Numbered from the stretch's first letter, positions 52,650-62,074 are shown. The stretch is DNA of 64,000 bases from Shewanella metallivivens (GCF_028750675.1 NZ_JAQQPZ010000003.1:310001-374000), one strand, 5' to 3'. Numbers and translations: made by a program. Notes: generated by a model from the letters alone, not told the origin.

Positions 52650-52784
52650 GGTTATCTCCGTATATTTGTCTGGTCAAGCCAACATAAACATCATATTTGT
52701 TATTATGCCGATACAATAACGGTTTCAGTGACATAAAAACAGCATACCGATAACGTTTCCCCCATAAAATGCAATTTTATTAAC

Positions 52785-52811
52785 AAAAAAAGCGGCCGAA
52801 GCCGCTTTTTT
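52785..52811 (-). terminator. Terminator after luxS
   Basis: AAAAAAGCGGC pairs with GCCGCTTTTTT around CGAA, 17 bases past the luxS stop. Confidence 0.88.
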
Positions 52812-52827
52812 ACTGCGAGGTAAATGT

Positions 52828-53337
52828 TTATAGATTACCTAAAATCTCATCACTCAACTTTAAGTCATCATTTAGATTAACGCTAACACCTGCCGCGATA
52901 ATCATTCGAGCAATATCTTGTGCTTCAGTCAGTGAATGCATCTCATAAGTGCCACATTGGTACTCATTAAGTTCTGGAATGTCTTTTTGCTCAACGACAT
53001 TGGTCACATCCCCCATTGCAGCAAGCCATGCATCAGCGACTGCACTTTCAGTTGGCTGACCAATTAAACTCATATAAAAACCGGTACGACATCCCATTGG
53101 CGAAATATCGATAATTTCAACTCCGTCACCATTTAAATGATCACGCATAAAGCCGGCAAATAAATGTTCCAGAGTGTGAATACCACGCTCACTTAAAATG
53201 TCTTTATTGGGTGCGCAAAAACGTAAGTCAAACACGGTAATGGCGTCGCCACTGGGCGTACTCATGTGTTTTGCAACGCGCACAGCTGGTGCATTCATAC
53301 GAGTATGATCTACGGTAAAACTGTCTAATAAAGGCAT
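52828..53337 (-). CDS. luxS: S-ribosylhomocysteine lyase
   Basis: Cleaves S-ribosylhomocysteine to homocysteine and DPD, the precursor of autoinducer-2, in the activated methyl cycle. Metal ligands are His54 and His58 ([10 protein letters not shown], with Glu57 as a catalytic base) and Cys128 ([10 protein letters not shown]); the second catalytic Cys is Cys83 (MGCRTGFYM). From the ATG at 53337, with GGGAG upstream, it has 169 residues. It is monocistronic, between the TonB receptor and the TRAP receptor genes. Confidence 0.97.
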   Translation of the reverse strand: MPLLDSFTVDHTRMNAPAVRVAKHMSTPSGDAITVFDLRFCAPNKDILSERGIHTLEHLFAGFMRDHLNGDGVEIIDISPMGCRTGFYMSLIGQPTESAVADAWLAAMGDVTNVVEQKDIPELNEYQCGTYEMHSLTEAQDIARMIIAAGVSVNLNDDLKLSDEILGNL

Positions 53338-53478
53338 TGCTTTCTCCCAGAAATAAAATGATGTTGACAATATACGCTCTAATAACCAAATAGTATCACT
53401 TATCTGCCGTCGTCACAGCTTGAGTTTTTATCGTTTTATTCATCTTATGGTCTGTTGGTTATTCATGGCTGTTTGAGA

Positions 53479-54570
53479 TTAGTTAAGTGCGTCTTCGGTA
53501 TACTGAAAATAACGTTTAACCGCTTTCTCATTGGCTAAATAAGCATCCAACACTTTTTTAAACACAGGATCTTTTGCAGCCTCTTCCTGTAAGACTTCAT
53601 CCCTAGCCAGTTTTAATGCCGCTATAACTTCAGGTGGAAACGCTTTTACGACCACATTATGTTCAGTTATTAATGTGTCCAACGCGGCAATATGACCCTG
53701 GGTATAATCATCGAGCATATCTTGGTTTATCGCTCTAGCAGCGACTTTGACAATCGTTTGTAAATCGGCTGGCAACGCTGAAAATGCTTGCTGATTAACC
53801 AAAAACTCCATCGAAGAACCAGGCTCATGCCATCCAGGATAATAATAATACTTGGCAACGTGATGCAGCCCGAGTGGTAAATCGTTAAATGGGCCAACCC
53901 ATTCAGCCGCATCAATTGCCCCCGTTTGCAATGCACTGTAAAGCTCTCGTCCAGCTAACTCATCAACGGGGATCCCACCTAATTTCTTTAACACTTTGCT
54001 GCCAATACCAGGCAAACGCATTTTAAGGCCTTTCAAATCTGCAGGAGAGGTAATGGGTTTATTAAACCACCCCCCCATTTGCATACCTGTATTTCCCCCA
54101 GCTAACGGCAAAATACCAAAAGGCTGATAAACCTCCTGCCATAACTCAATTCCGCCGCCATAGTGCAGCCAGGCATTCATTTGCTGGGCATTTAAACCAA
54201 AAGGAATTGATGAGAAAAACTGCGATGCTGGTGCTTTTCCTTTCCAATAATGTGCAGCACTGTGACCCATTTGCACCGTGCCTTTGCTTACACCATCAAA
54301 AACCGACAAGGCTGGCATTAGCTCACCAGCACCATAAACATGAATAACTAAGCGGCCATCAGACATTTGCTCAACCAGTTGTGCAAAGCGCTCTGGAGCC
54401 ATGCCTAATCCAGCAAGATTTTTAGGCCAAGATGTCGCTAAACGCCATTCAATTGCAGCATAAGACGCCTTAGCCGCTTGAGTTTTCGTCACCGTTTCAG
54501 CGGGAGGTTGTTGACAACTAGCCAACAACAACAAAACCAATAACCCGCAGTACAGTCTCAACTTCCCCAT
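53479..54570 (-). CDS. Orphan TRAP transporter solute-binding lipoprotein (DctP family)
   Basis: Extracytoplasmic receptor of a tripartite ATP-independent transporter. The lipobox LLLASC makes Cys19 the lipidated residue, which is unusual because most DctP proteins are soluble. The fold-defining segments WPKNLAGLGMAPERFAQLVEQMSDGRL, LKMRLPGIGSKVLKKLGG, ALQTGAIDAAEWVGPFNDL and GWHEPGSSMEFLVN resemble the 2-oxoacid-binding (TakP-like) branch; the conserved Arg in MRLPG would bind the carboxylate. No DctQ or DctM gene is nearby. The start at 54570 has AGGA upstream and gives 363 residues. Confidence 0.9.
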   Translation of the reverse strand: MGKLRLYCGLLVLLLLASCQQPPAETVTKTQAAKASYAAIEWRLATSWPKNLAGLGMAPERFAQLVEQMSDGRLVIHVYGAGELMPALSVFDGVSKGTVQMGHSAAHYWKGKAPASQFFSSIPFGLNAQQMNAWLHYGGGIELWQEVYQPFGILPLAGGNTGMQMGGWFNKPITSPADLKGLKMRLPGIGSKVLKKLGGIPVDELAGRELYSALQTGAIDAAEWVGPFNDLPLGLHHVAKYYYYPGWHEPGSSMEFLVNQQAFSALPADLQTIVKVAARAINQDMLDDYTQGHIAALDTLITEHNVVVKAFPPEVIAALKLARDEVLQEEAAKDPVFKKVLDAYLANEKAVKRYFQYTEDALN

Positions 54571-54697
54571 GATGAAATCCTTACGTTCTTTCATTGATAA
54601 CTGTCTAAGATTGACCACTGATTTAAACAGTAATCACATTGGCATTACCTTAACATAACAATAACAACTAACAACGATTGCGACCTCATTTACAAAT

Positions 54698-54726
54698 AAA
54701 AAAGCCTCACAAACTAGTGAGGCTTT
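54698..54726 (-). terminator. Terminator after bolA
   Basis: AAAGCCTCAC pairs with GTGAGGCTTT around a six-base loop, with a U run on the minus strand. It lies 100 bases past the bolA stop; the sequence between shows no gene. Confidence 0.8.
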
Positions 54727-54825
54727 ACCGTATAAAATATTGATTATATTATTTTTTACAATGTATTTGTCGCAGCCATACTGATAAACAAACTATTGTT
54801 AAGCAATCGTGCCGCAACAATCGCG

Positions 54826-55125
54826 CTACCCTTTACAGTTAGGTGTTTTAGGGACTTCATCCAAAGCTTGCCATTCTGCTTCAGTGTAAACATTAATGGA
54901 TAATGCATGCACACCATTTGCTAACTCATCAGCTAAGGCTTGATTAACTAAACGATGACGAGCCAATAAACGCTGCTCGCTAAATATATCGCTGACAATA
55001 ACGACTTTAAAATGGGTTTCTGAATTAGGTGGCACATGATGACGATTACTTTCATTAATCACTTCAAGGTGCAATGGCGTAAAGGCTTGATTCAATTTAT
55101 CTGTAATGATTTGTTCGACAGACAT
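54826..55125 (-). CDS. bolA: BolA family protein
   Basis: Partner of monothiol glutaredoxins in Fe-S homeostasis and a morphology/stress regulator in E. coli. The class II KH-like fold shows in NESNRHHVPPNSETHFKVVIVSD, with conserved HxxP region residues, and RHRLVNQALADELANGVHALSI. The start at 55125 gives 99 residues and the usual MSVEQIITDKLNQ N-terminus; the 23 upstream codons are not conserved. It is downstream of the Cry-DASH gene with a 129-base gap. Confidence 0.94.
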   Translation of the reverse strand: MSVEQIITDKLNQAFTPLHLEVINESNRHHVPPNSETHFKVVIVSDIFSEQRLLARHRLVNQALADELANGVHALSINVYTEAEWQALDEVPKTPNCKG

Positions 55126-55254
55126 AGTGATACTCTTATTAATCCATATCAATGAAACCGCAGGGTACTGGTTTGCCGAATAAAGGTCAAACAAGCAAAC
55201 TAAAACTTATTACTGGTGCACAAATTTACCACAACTGAATTCCAGCCCACATGT

Positions 55255-56682
55255 TCACGTTATTGGCCAATCGGCCATATCGACATCATCAAGTTCATCA
55301 TGCTCACAACCACTCAGCGGCAGGTTTTCTTTCCCAAGCCAAGCGCTGATAAACTTGCCTTGAGGGTCGTAAGTTTGCTGTTGCTTGGCTAGATTGAACC
55401 GTCTAGAACCTCTAGGGTCTGCACCGACACCCGCCAGGTATTGCCAATTGCCCCAATTAATTGCAACGTCATAATCAATGAGTTGCTGCTGAAAATAAGC
55501 AGCACCATAGCGCCAATCACACTGCAATTCGTGGATCAAACAACTGGCCACAATTTGTCTGCCACGATTAGACATGTAGCCTGTTTGGTTTAACTGTGAC
55601 ATTAATGCATTCACTAGCGGGTAAGGAGTGGTTGCCGTTTTCCACGCCTGAAATCGTTGGGCATAAAAACTGGTTAATGGTTTTTTGCCACTGATCCCCG
55701 AAAACCAAAATAGTTTATTGTTAAATTTGTGGCTATACCAATGGAAGTATTCACGCCAAAGTAACTCATACTCAATCCATTGCGTCGACTCATTTGCACC
55801 ATGTTGCGATTCAAATTGACGTAATGCCGACACCACTTGTCGGGCAGATAAACACCCATTAGCCAACCAAGGGGAAAACTTGGTTGAGTGTTCCCAGCCA
55901 GCTAATTCGTTTCTCACGATTTTGTAACTGTGGGCCAAATTGGAAGCAAAATAGCTGTCTAACTGCAATTTACCCTGGGTTTCGCCGCCACAAAATACAT
56001 TACTCAACTGATGAGTTTGTGGAAACCAATCAGGATAGGTAATCCATTGCTGTATTAATTTATCTTGCGAGTGAAGAACAACCATAGGTGGCAACCAAGC
56101 GACTTGTTCTGTCGCTACATCAAAATGGCTGTTGTTAACTTGTTTTCGAAACTGGCTAAAACTAGGCGGCAACGCGTCTAACTCAAATGGCAGTTGCGGT
56201 AAATTAAACAAGGTTTGGGTCGTGAAAGTCGAAAACGCAATGCTGGTATCACATTGTTGTTGAATCGCTTGCCAAGCGGCTCGCTCATCTGCGCCGCTGT
56301 GATTGCTCCGATAGACTCGAGTAATATCATGGGTGCTAATTAAATGAGGCAAACAAAGCTGCGCCTGAGCATACACAATATGTAATTGCTGACCATATTG
56401 ATTAAGTGCTTCATCTAAAGCTTGTAGCGACTCAAGTAAAAATTTCAGCCTATGCAGCCCCAATGGCCTTGCCTGATATTGAGCCGCACTAAACCAGTGA
56501 GGCTCAATGCAATACACAATCATCAGTTGTTGAGCATGCTGGGCGATGTCGGAAAATATGGCATTATCTGATAGACGCAAGTCATCGCCAAGCCAATAAA
56601 GCGCCCTCACATTTTTTGTCGAGCTGATGGTCTTACTTGTAGGTAAAGGTTGAGCGTTTGCGTTGCTCATATTTAGCACCAT
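55255..56682 (-). CDS. Cryptochrome/photolyase, DASH type
   Basis: FAD- and MTHF-binding blue-light protein of the Cry-DASH class, which repairs cyclobutane dimers in single-stranded DNA. The N-terminal alpha/beta domain starts ALYWLGDDLRLSDNA. The FAD domain has YELLWREYFHWY, GYMSNRGRQIVAS and the DASH-typical NWGNWQYLAGVGADPRGSRR followed by FNLAKQQQTYDPQG. Length 475. Two possible ATGs (56682 and four codons later) cannot be separated; the second has GGTG six bases upstream. The next gene on the same strand is an AlkB-type repair gene. Confidence 0.94.
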   Translation of the reverse strand: MVLNMSNANAQPLPTSKTISSTKNVRALYWLGDDLRLSDNAIFSDIAQHAQQLMIVYCIEPHWFSAAQYQARPLGLHRLKFLLESLQALDEALNQYGQQLHIVYAQAQLCLPHLISTHDITRVYRSNHSGADERAAWQAIQQQCDTSIAFSTFTTQTLFNLPQLPFELDALPPSFSQFRKQVNNSHFDVATEQVAWLPPMVVLHSQDKLIQQWITYPDWFPQTHQLSNVFCGGETQGKLQLDSYFASNLAHSYKIVRNELAGWEHSTKFSPWLANGCLSARQVVSALRQFESQHGANESTQWIEYELLWREYFHWYSHKFNNKLFWFSGISGKKPLTSFYAQRFQAWKTATTPYPLVNALMSQLNQTGYMSNRGRQIVASCLIHELQCDWRYGAAYFQQQLIDYDVAINWGNWQYLAGVGADPRGSRRFNLAKQQQTYDPQGKFISAWLGKENLPLSGCEHDELDDVDMADWPIT

Positions 56683-56770
56683 TTATGCGTGTTTAATGCT
56701 TAACTGATACGTATACAAACCATTACAAGGTTCAATAACAGGCTAATTTTTGTCGTTAACTTGACTGAGA

Positions 56771-57418
56771 TTAGCGATAGTAGTGAGGGATAACATGCCT
56801 AAAAGTAAAGTTAATTCTTGGCTCTGTCACTTTAAGCCGTTTAGGTAAAGCATGTTGCCAATCTTGCTGCATGCCTGGGTGCATAATCAACAAATCACCT
56901 GACTCAAGTGTAAAATTAACTTTGGTTTGCGTTGTTTTATGGCGAACAACAAAGTCCCTACAGGCACCGAGAGTGACAGATGCAATAGCAGAGCCCTTAA
57001 CTATTTCGGGTTCATCGTCACTATGCCACCCCATGCAGTCGTGACCATTTGCGTAGCGATTCACTAACACTGAGTTGCTTTGGATTTGGTGTTCCGTGAA
57101 CAACTTTTGTCGTAAACGACTTAACACCTTAGGCCAAGGCAAGGCACTTATGTGTAATTTAGAATAGTGATAGTCACAACCAAGATCGCCAAACCACGCT
57201 TGAGTGCGTGGAATAGGATGCCGCTTGCCATAGACTTCAATGGACACTCTTTCTAAGGGATAGTGATCAACTTCGTTAAGTAACAATTGTTGCTGCTTCG
57301 CTGACAAAAAGCCTTTAATCCAGGTCACCGGCGGCGTTAATGGATGATGAACTTCTGTATTACGCTCTAACTGGGGGTGTGGTGCCTCAAAATCAAAACC
57401 CTGTTGCAAACCAGACAC
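56771..57418 (-). CDS. AlkB-like 2-oxoglutarate/Fe(II) DNA dealkylase
   Basis: Oxidative DNA repair dioxygenase of the AlkB superfamily, 215 residues. Iron ligands are His132 and Asp134 (WHSDDE) and His189 (QDWQHALPK). Arg201 and Arg207 in EPRINFTFR are the 2-oxoglutarate salt bridge and substrate-side residues. The substrate-binding YANGHDCMGWHSD stretch and the overall length resemble eukaryotic ALKBH2/3 more than classical E. coli AlkB. It is 88 bases upstream of the Cry-DASH gene and 24 bases downstream of the CorA-type gene, so co-expression is likely. Confidence 0.92.
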   Translation of the reverse strand: MSGLQQGFDFEAPHPQLERNTEVHHPLTPPVTWIKGFLSAKQQQLLLNEVDHYPLERVSIEVYGKRHPIPRTQAWFGDLGCDYHYSKLHISALPWPKVLSRLRQKLFTEHQIQSNSVLVNRYANGHDCMGWHSDDEPEIVKGSAIASVTLGACRDFVVRHKTTQTKVNFTLESGDLLIMHPGMQQDWQHALPKRLKVTEPRINFTFRHVIPHYYR

Positions 57419-57442
57419 TTTACCTCCTACTTCATTAAACAG

Positions 57443-58411
57443 TTAAAACCAGCGCTTTATTTTAGCCCACCACAACCCCAAAAGCACAATCAACGCCATA
57501 AGCAGCAACACGGCAAAATAACCATAAGACCATTTTAACTCTGGCATATTGTCAAAGTTCATCCCATAAATCCCCGCGATAACCGTTAAAGGTAAAAATA
57601 TGGCCGTCACCAAGGTTAACGTCATCATTACCCGGTTGGTTTTATGTGCGCTTACAGAGATAAAGCCATTAATCAAACTGCTCACCAAGCCCTGATACAA
57701 GCTCGCTCGACTCGATAAACGCTCAAACTGATTATACAAATAGCTTAACTGTTGAAAATCAAACCCAATGTGTTTAGTGCTGTCATTACCTAACAATTGT
57801 TGTAGGAGTTCTTCATGATAACTAAATGAACGTTTCGCCTTTTGTAGTTTACTGCTGTATGCCATTAGTTCAGCAAGTAAATCATCACTTGATGCATCAA
57901 AAATCTCATCTTCTATATCATTTAAGCGCTCTTCTAATGCCAACATTACAGCCAAATAATCCGCCACGATTTGACGCATAATAGCAAAGCACACCCCGCT
58001 CATTTCAGGAGTATCTAGACTGTGCTTAGCCATAACTTGCTCAGTAATTTTGGCAACACTAATTGAAGGGTTTAGATGCTGGGTAATCAAAAATTGACGA
58101 TTAACGTGCATCAACAAATGGCTTCTATCAAGTAATAAATAGACCTCTCGCGCCATTAACTCATGTGTCAATAAGTATGCATGGTTAGGATAAACTTCAA
58201 TTTGAGGTGGGTGGCGTTCACGGTGTGCTTCTTCGAAATCAAGATTATCAATACCAAATTGCGGGTACGCCTTAAAAAAATCTTGGTTATTGGGGCCGCT
58301 GATATCAATCCAAATGCGCTGCTGTTCTGGTTTATATTGCGCCATAAGACGCTCATCGCCATGCGACAATAGTTGACCTTGGTTATCAAACAATAAGATA
58401 TGAATGGTCAT
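57443..58411 (-). CDS. CorA-family divalent cation transporter (ZntB-like)
   Basis: Pentameric inner-membrane metal-ion transporter. A large N-terminal cytoplasmic domain with long helices (about 150-250) is followed by two membrane helices, with the family signature GMN (283-285, IYGMNFDNMPEL) at the end of the first. The C-terminus is short and basic (WWAKIKRWF). Without the usual YGMNF-MPE context differences resolved I cannot choose between magnesium and zinc; the N-terminal part looks ZntB-like. It is downstream of the small winged-helix gene by 38 bases. Confidence 0.9.
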   Translation of the reverse strand: MTIHILLFDNQGQLLSHGDERLMAQYKPEQQRIWIDISGPNNQDFFKAYPQFGIDNLDFEEAHRERHPPQIEVYPNHAYLLTHELMAREVYLLLDRSHLLMHVNRQFLITQHLNPSISVAKITEQVMAKHSLDTPEMSGVCFAIMRQIVADYLAVMLALEERLNDIEDEIFDASSDDLLAELMAYSSKLQKAKRSFSYHEELLQQLLGNDSTKHIGFDFQQLSYLYNQFERLSSRASLYQGLVSSLINGFISVSAHKTNRVMMTLTLVTAIFLPLTVIAGIYGMNFDNMPELKWSYGYFAVLLLMALIVLLGLWWAKIKRWF

Positions 58412-58449
58412 AATTAACTCATGCTAAGACAACTGGGTGGCCGCTCAAA

Positions 58450-58776
58450 CTAGCTGGCTAACGTTTGTGCTTCGACGTCTTCAATTACAGCTTTAATTTG
58501 TTCAAAATGACTGTTAACCCAAGCGCTGCTGATGGGCCCCCAGGTCGAAATTCGATAATACCCTTCGTTATGTCTCTGGCCTTGCTGAATAAAATCCACT
58601 TTAACACCAATGTCAGCAAAGGCCGCAATAGCATCTTGCAGCGTTCTCCTTGGCATACCTGTTAATTTTTGTAGGCTTAATAGATTATGTTGCTCTTCAT
58701 CGAGCAGATGTGCCAGATATAGCTTTCGCAAAAATGCTTTTTGCGATTTATTAATAACGTTAGGCTGAGAAAACAT
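58450..58776 (-). CDS. Small winged-helix DNA-binding protein
   Basis: A 108-residue protein predicted to be a winged helix. The recognition region LSLQKLTGMPRRTLQDAIAAFADIGVKVDFI has helix-turn-helix spacing, and QRHNEGYYRISTWGPIS forms the wing. It resembles the uncharacterised wHTH proteins found beside corA-like genes in marine gammaproteobacteria. Target and ligand are unknown. It is the first gene of a possible winged-helix/CorA/AlkB/Cry-DASH series on the minus strand; the gap before it (58777-58969) is a divergent promoter region. Confidence 0.75.
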   Translation of the reverse strand: MFSQPNVINKSQKAFLRKLYLAHLLDEEQHNLLSLQKLTGMPRRTLQDAIAAFADIGVKVDFIQQGQRHNEGYYRISTWGPISSAWVNSHFEQIKAVIEDVEAQTLAS

Positions 58777-58969
58777 CGATATAACGCCCTATAAATAATA
58801 CGACTTTATTTGAAATTACTGCATGTGTTGCCTTGTATGCAAGTAATATCAACAGCTAAGCAATAATCAAATTATGGTTTGAGACAAACATTTACAACCT
58901 GTTAGTCGCAAATTGCCCCAAAAACATGGCAGTATGATATCGAGAAGGTAACAAAGGGATAACATAATA

Positions 58970-59701
58970 ATGAAAATAGACTCGCCACAAAAAAGCCAGC
59001 CTATAGTCGCGCCAGCCTCAGAGTTAAAAAATGAGTCAGCGGCAGAATTAACCCCTTACCAACATGGCCATATACTCAGGCCGGCACAATATATTCCATT
59101 ATCCAGGTTAGCGCTCCAAGGCGTAGATGCTAACTACCCCAAATTACTGTTAATTATCAGCATCACTATCACGGTGTTAATCACCCTAGTCATTACCATT
59201 TTTGGCCTAATAAACCCCGATATCCCAACAAGTGTGACCCTATCCATATTGCCCGGTTATGCATTGTTAGCCGTCATTATCATTAAACTTATCCATACAA
59301 AAGCTAAACGGATTGCCTATGGTGTATTTGAACATGAGCTGGTGTTACGCGAAGGGTTATTTTGGGTATCAACAACAGCCTTGCCATACACCCGCTTACA
59401 GCACGTTAATTTATCCCAAGGGCCAGCAGAGCGAAAATTTAACTTGGTGTCGTTAAAATGTTTTAGTGCTGGCAGTGGCGTGGCAGAAATCGATTTGCCC
59501 GGACTCAATGCTGAACTGGCTGAACATTTGCGTCAGCACCTGTTAGCTAAAGCCGCTGCGAGCCACCAGCCTATGGCTGAACAACACAATATTGACAACG
59601 ATAGCCCGCTAGAAAATGACACTCAACATACGGCTGATGTTGAGCATCAACTCACCACGTCTAAAGCTAAAACGTCCAACGAGGACACGCCTCATGGATG
59701 A
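58970..59701 (+). CDS. PH-domain membrane protein (YdbS-like)
   Basis: Bacterial pleckstrin-homology (bPH2/DUF304) protein of 243 residues. Two helices (LLLIISITITVLITLVITIFGLI and LPGYALLAVIIIKLI) precede one bPH2 segment (ELVLREGLFWVSTTALPYTRLQHVNL). A long polar, acidic C-terminal tail has low complexity. In Bacillus YdbS and YdbT form a pair involved in antimicrobial tolerance; here the function is unknown. Its stop overlaps the next start by eight bases (ATGGATGA), so the two are coupled. Confidence 0.9.
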   Translation: MKIDSPQKSQPIVAPASELKNESAAELTPYQHGHILRPAQYIPLSRLALQGVDANYPKLLLIISITITVLITLVITIFGLINPDIPTSVTLSILPGYALLAVIIIKLIHTKAKRIAYGVFEHELVLREGLFWVSTTALPYTRLQHVNLSQGPAERKFNLVSLKCFSAGSGVAEIDLPGLNAELAEHLRQHLLAKAAASHQPMAEQHNIDNDSPLENDTQHTADVEHQLTTSKAKTSNEDTPHG

Positions 59702-61304
59702 GTTACCAAAAACACCTCAATCCATAAGACAACCAGGTGCTATAGAGGCGAATACCTCTCAGCAGCACACCTGTGACGATCTCGCCAGTCAGCTAAAAGA
59801 ATGGCAAGCATTATCGCCTTGGTCGATTATTACCTACGTATTTGGTGCGCTAAAAGGGATCCTCAGTAATGGTTTTGCCATCATTCCAATTGTTTACACC
59901 GGTTGGAAACAAGGATTTGACGGGCAATGGTTAGTGTTGATGATAAGTGTGATAGTGCTGCTTGTTTGCCTGTCGGCGGTGATTGAGTGGCATAAATTTC
60001 GCTTTCGCTTATTGGGGGAACAACTCGATGTAAAGCGGGGATTATTTTTTACCAAAAAAGATGAAATCCCACTCAGCAGAATTCAAAACATACGTTATGA
60101 GCAACCTTTTTATTTTAAACCGCTAGCCCTTGGGACATTGGTGATAGAAACTGCCGGGTCAAAAAAAGATGAAGCCAAGCTTGCGGCGTTAAATACCGAA
60201 CAGGCACAGACACTCAAGCGCTTATTACTCAATTTAACGCACCTTGAACAGTCCGCATCTCAAACCTCTAGTGAACCGCAACCTGATGATCAATCACAAA
60301 GCTCTAGCCCTGTGGTGCGTAAATCTCTGAGTGAGCTATTACTTTTTGGCTTTTATCAAAATAACTTTATTTGGTTTGCGGTGATCGCTGGCCCCATCAT
60401 TGGGCAAATAGATATGGAAAAGGTGTTTGACTCAGCAATAGCCAGGCAATTTTGGTTGTGGGTTGAGAGCCAAACCCATCAAAACATCGGCTTGCAAAGC
60501 CTGTTTTTCATTCTTGGTTTGCTGTTTTTGTACGGGCTATTTTCGCTTATTTCGATTATCTCTGCTGTGTTAAAATATTATCCATATAAGCTCGACAGGC
60601 ACACAGACACCCTTCAACGCAGTGGTGGAGTCATTTCACACCAACAAGATGCATTAGCCATTAAGCGTATACAGCTTATCCATGCACAGCAACCGCTAAT
60701 CGCTCGACTCTTTAAGCGTTGGACCTTGTATTTTAAGCAAGTCAAAGGACAAGAGGTTGAGCAAAAAACCAAACAACATATGCTTATCCCAAGTGTTAAA
60801 CTAGGCGAAATAGTATCGATTTTAACGGCGATGCCCAATCTCAGTGGCGGCGCAAGCGCTTTACCACGAAAATATACGCCAATTCACATTAATTGGTTTA
60901 CACGACGGATCATGCTACCACTTGCTGTCGCGGTTTTATTATCGGTCATTGGCGGGTTTGATGGCCGAAGTTTAAGCTTTTTTGAAACCACCTGGTTAAC
61001 CACCACTGCCGTCGTTGGAGTCATTTATATACGTTACAAACATTGGGGATATGTACTTGAAGACAAGGTGATTTGGCTGCACTCAGGCTTCCTTGGCAGG
61101 CAATGGAAACGCGTTGCTTTTGATAAAGTGCAACACGTCAAAATAACCCAAACCAAGGGGCAACAACGGGCAAATTTAGCCTATGTTGAAGTCGGCCTTG
61201 CCAGCGGCAGCTTAGTGTTTCCTTACATCCCGATTGACATTGCCAATCAAATCATTTCCCGGTCGCTGCATGCGGTTAGCCGTAATAGCCAAAACTGGAT
61301 TTAA
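59694..61304 (+). CDS. PH-domain membrane protein (YdbT-like)
   Basis: Partner of the preceding gene, 536 residues from the ATG at 59694 with GAGGA eight bases upstream. Three bPH2 copies can be recognised: QLDVKRGLFFTKKDEIPLSR, TLQRSGGVISHQQDALAIKR and VIWLHSGFLGRQWKRVAFDK, each followed by a beta-rich stretch. They are separated by pairs of membrane helices. The upstream frame to 59616 is only the tail of the first gene read in another frame. It is probably a membrane complex with the first protein. Confidence 0.9.
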   Translation: MDELPKTPQSIRQPGAIEANTSQQHTCDDLASQLKEWQALSPWSIITYVFGALKGILSNGFAIIPIVYTGWKQGFDGQWLVLMISVIVLLVCLSAVIEWHKFRFRLLGEQLDVKRGLFFTKKDEIPLSRIQNIRYEQPFYFKPLALGTLVIETAGSKKDEAKLAALNTEQAQTLKRLLLNLTHLEQSASQTSSEPQPDDQSQSSSPVVRKSLSELLLFGFYQNNFIWFAVIAGPIIGQIDMEKVFDSAIARQFWLWVESQTHQNIGLQSLFFILGLLFLYGLFSLISIISAVLKYYPYKLDRHTDTLQRSGGVISHQQDALAIKRIQLIHAQQPLIARLFKRWTLYFKQVKGQEVEQKTKQHMLIPSVKLGEIVSILTAMPNLSGGASALPRKYTPIHINWFTRRIMLPLAVAVLLSVIGGFDGRSLSFFETTWLTTTAVVGVIYIRYKHWGYVLEDKVIWLHSGFLGRQWKRVAFDKVQHVKITQTKGQQRANLAYVEVGLASGSLVFPYIPIDIANQIISRSLHAVSRNSQNWI

Positions 61305-61374
61305 CGTCATACCGCTTAGACAAAGACAAATGTTCTAGCCAATACCAACCAGGCGCTTTTCTAATCCAGATTTC

Positions 61375-61419
61375 AAAATGCTACTGGTCACCCATCACGG
61401 GTGACTGGTCAGCATTTTT
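61375..61419. terminator. Hairpin between the PH-domain gene and uspA
   Basis: Outer AAAATGCT/AGCATTTT and inner GTCACCC/GGGTGAC stems, with five T on the plus strand. It lies between converging genes. Confidence 0.7.
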
Positions 61420-61447
61420 AACTTAGTCAGGCTCAAGCTTTTATAGG

Positions 61448-61879
61448 TTATTTAACCACTAACACTGGGCATTTGGCTTTATTAGCCACTTCTTCCGCCA
61501 CATTGTCATGCAAAAAGTGTGAGAGGCCGGTGCGGCCGTGGCTGGCGATAACCACCATACCGATGTCTTCGCCATTAGCTTCAGCTAAAATTTCGGTCAC
61601 CGCATCACCACGGCGTATCACAGTTTCTATTTTTAAATCGGTTTTTAACTGAGCTAATAACTCATGCATCTGTTTTGCTGCTGCATCTTCCATCGATTTT
61701 GCGAGTTCTTCTGGTGTAATCGCAAGCACCATGTAGTTTTCGTCACCTAGAGGTTGATCAACCACATTCAGAATACGAATACCTACATTGTAGAGATTTG
61801 CCATTTCAATGGCATATCGTAGGGCATGTGACGCCGTGTCTGAAAAATCGGTAGGCCATAAAATATTACGTGTACGCAT
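61448..61879 (-). CDS. Universal stress protein (UspA family), ATP loop altered
   Basis: UspA-fold stress protein, 143 residues from the ATG at 61879, with GGAGGG upstream. It starts NILWPTDFSDTASHALRYAIE. The nucleotide-binding pattern GxxG-x9-G(S/T) is only half kept: GRTG is present, but the following GS is replaced by Ala in a HDNVAEEV context, so ATP binding is doubtful and it may belong to the non-ATP-binding class. An FNR/CRP-like site lies about 135-150 bases upstream. Confidence 0.9.
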   Translation of the reverse strand: MRTRNILWPTDFSDTASHALRYAIEMANLYNVGIRILNVVDQPLGDENYMVLAITPEELAKSMEDAAAKQMHELLAQLKTDLKIETVIRRGDAVTEILAEANGEDIGMVVIASHGRTGLSHFLHDNVAEEVANKAKCPVLVVK

Positions 61880-62000
61880 TTTGCTACCCTCCTTAAACGT
61901 GAACAACGCAAGAGTCAGTTAACCAACTTAAATTGACACAACCAACAGACTGTATTCACGCAATTAATAACCCTTCTTACCCTTCAAGTGTAGTCATTAA

Positions 62001-62028
62001 TTTGATTTTTTTAGTGATCAAAATCAAA
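62001..62028. promoter_or_regulatory. FNR/CRP-like site between uspA and the aldehyde dehydrogenase
   Basis: GTGAT-CAAA-ATCAA (62014-62027) differs from the FNR consensus TTGAT-N4-ATCAA at one position. It sits within a longer repeat, TTTGATTTT/AAAATCAAA (62001-62028). Either EtrA/FNR or CRP could bind; it could serve uspA, the aldehyde dehydrogenase, or both. Confidence 0.5.
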
Positions 62029-62074
62029 TCCATGTCGAAAACTTGCTCTAGCTCAAAAAAACACCTAACATTAG

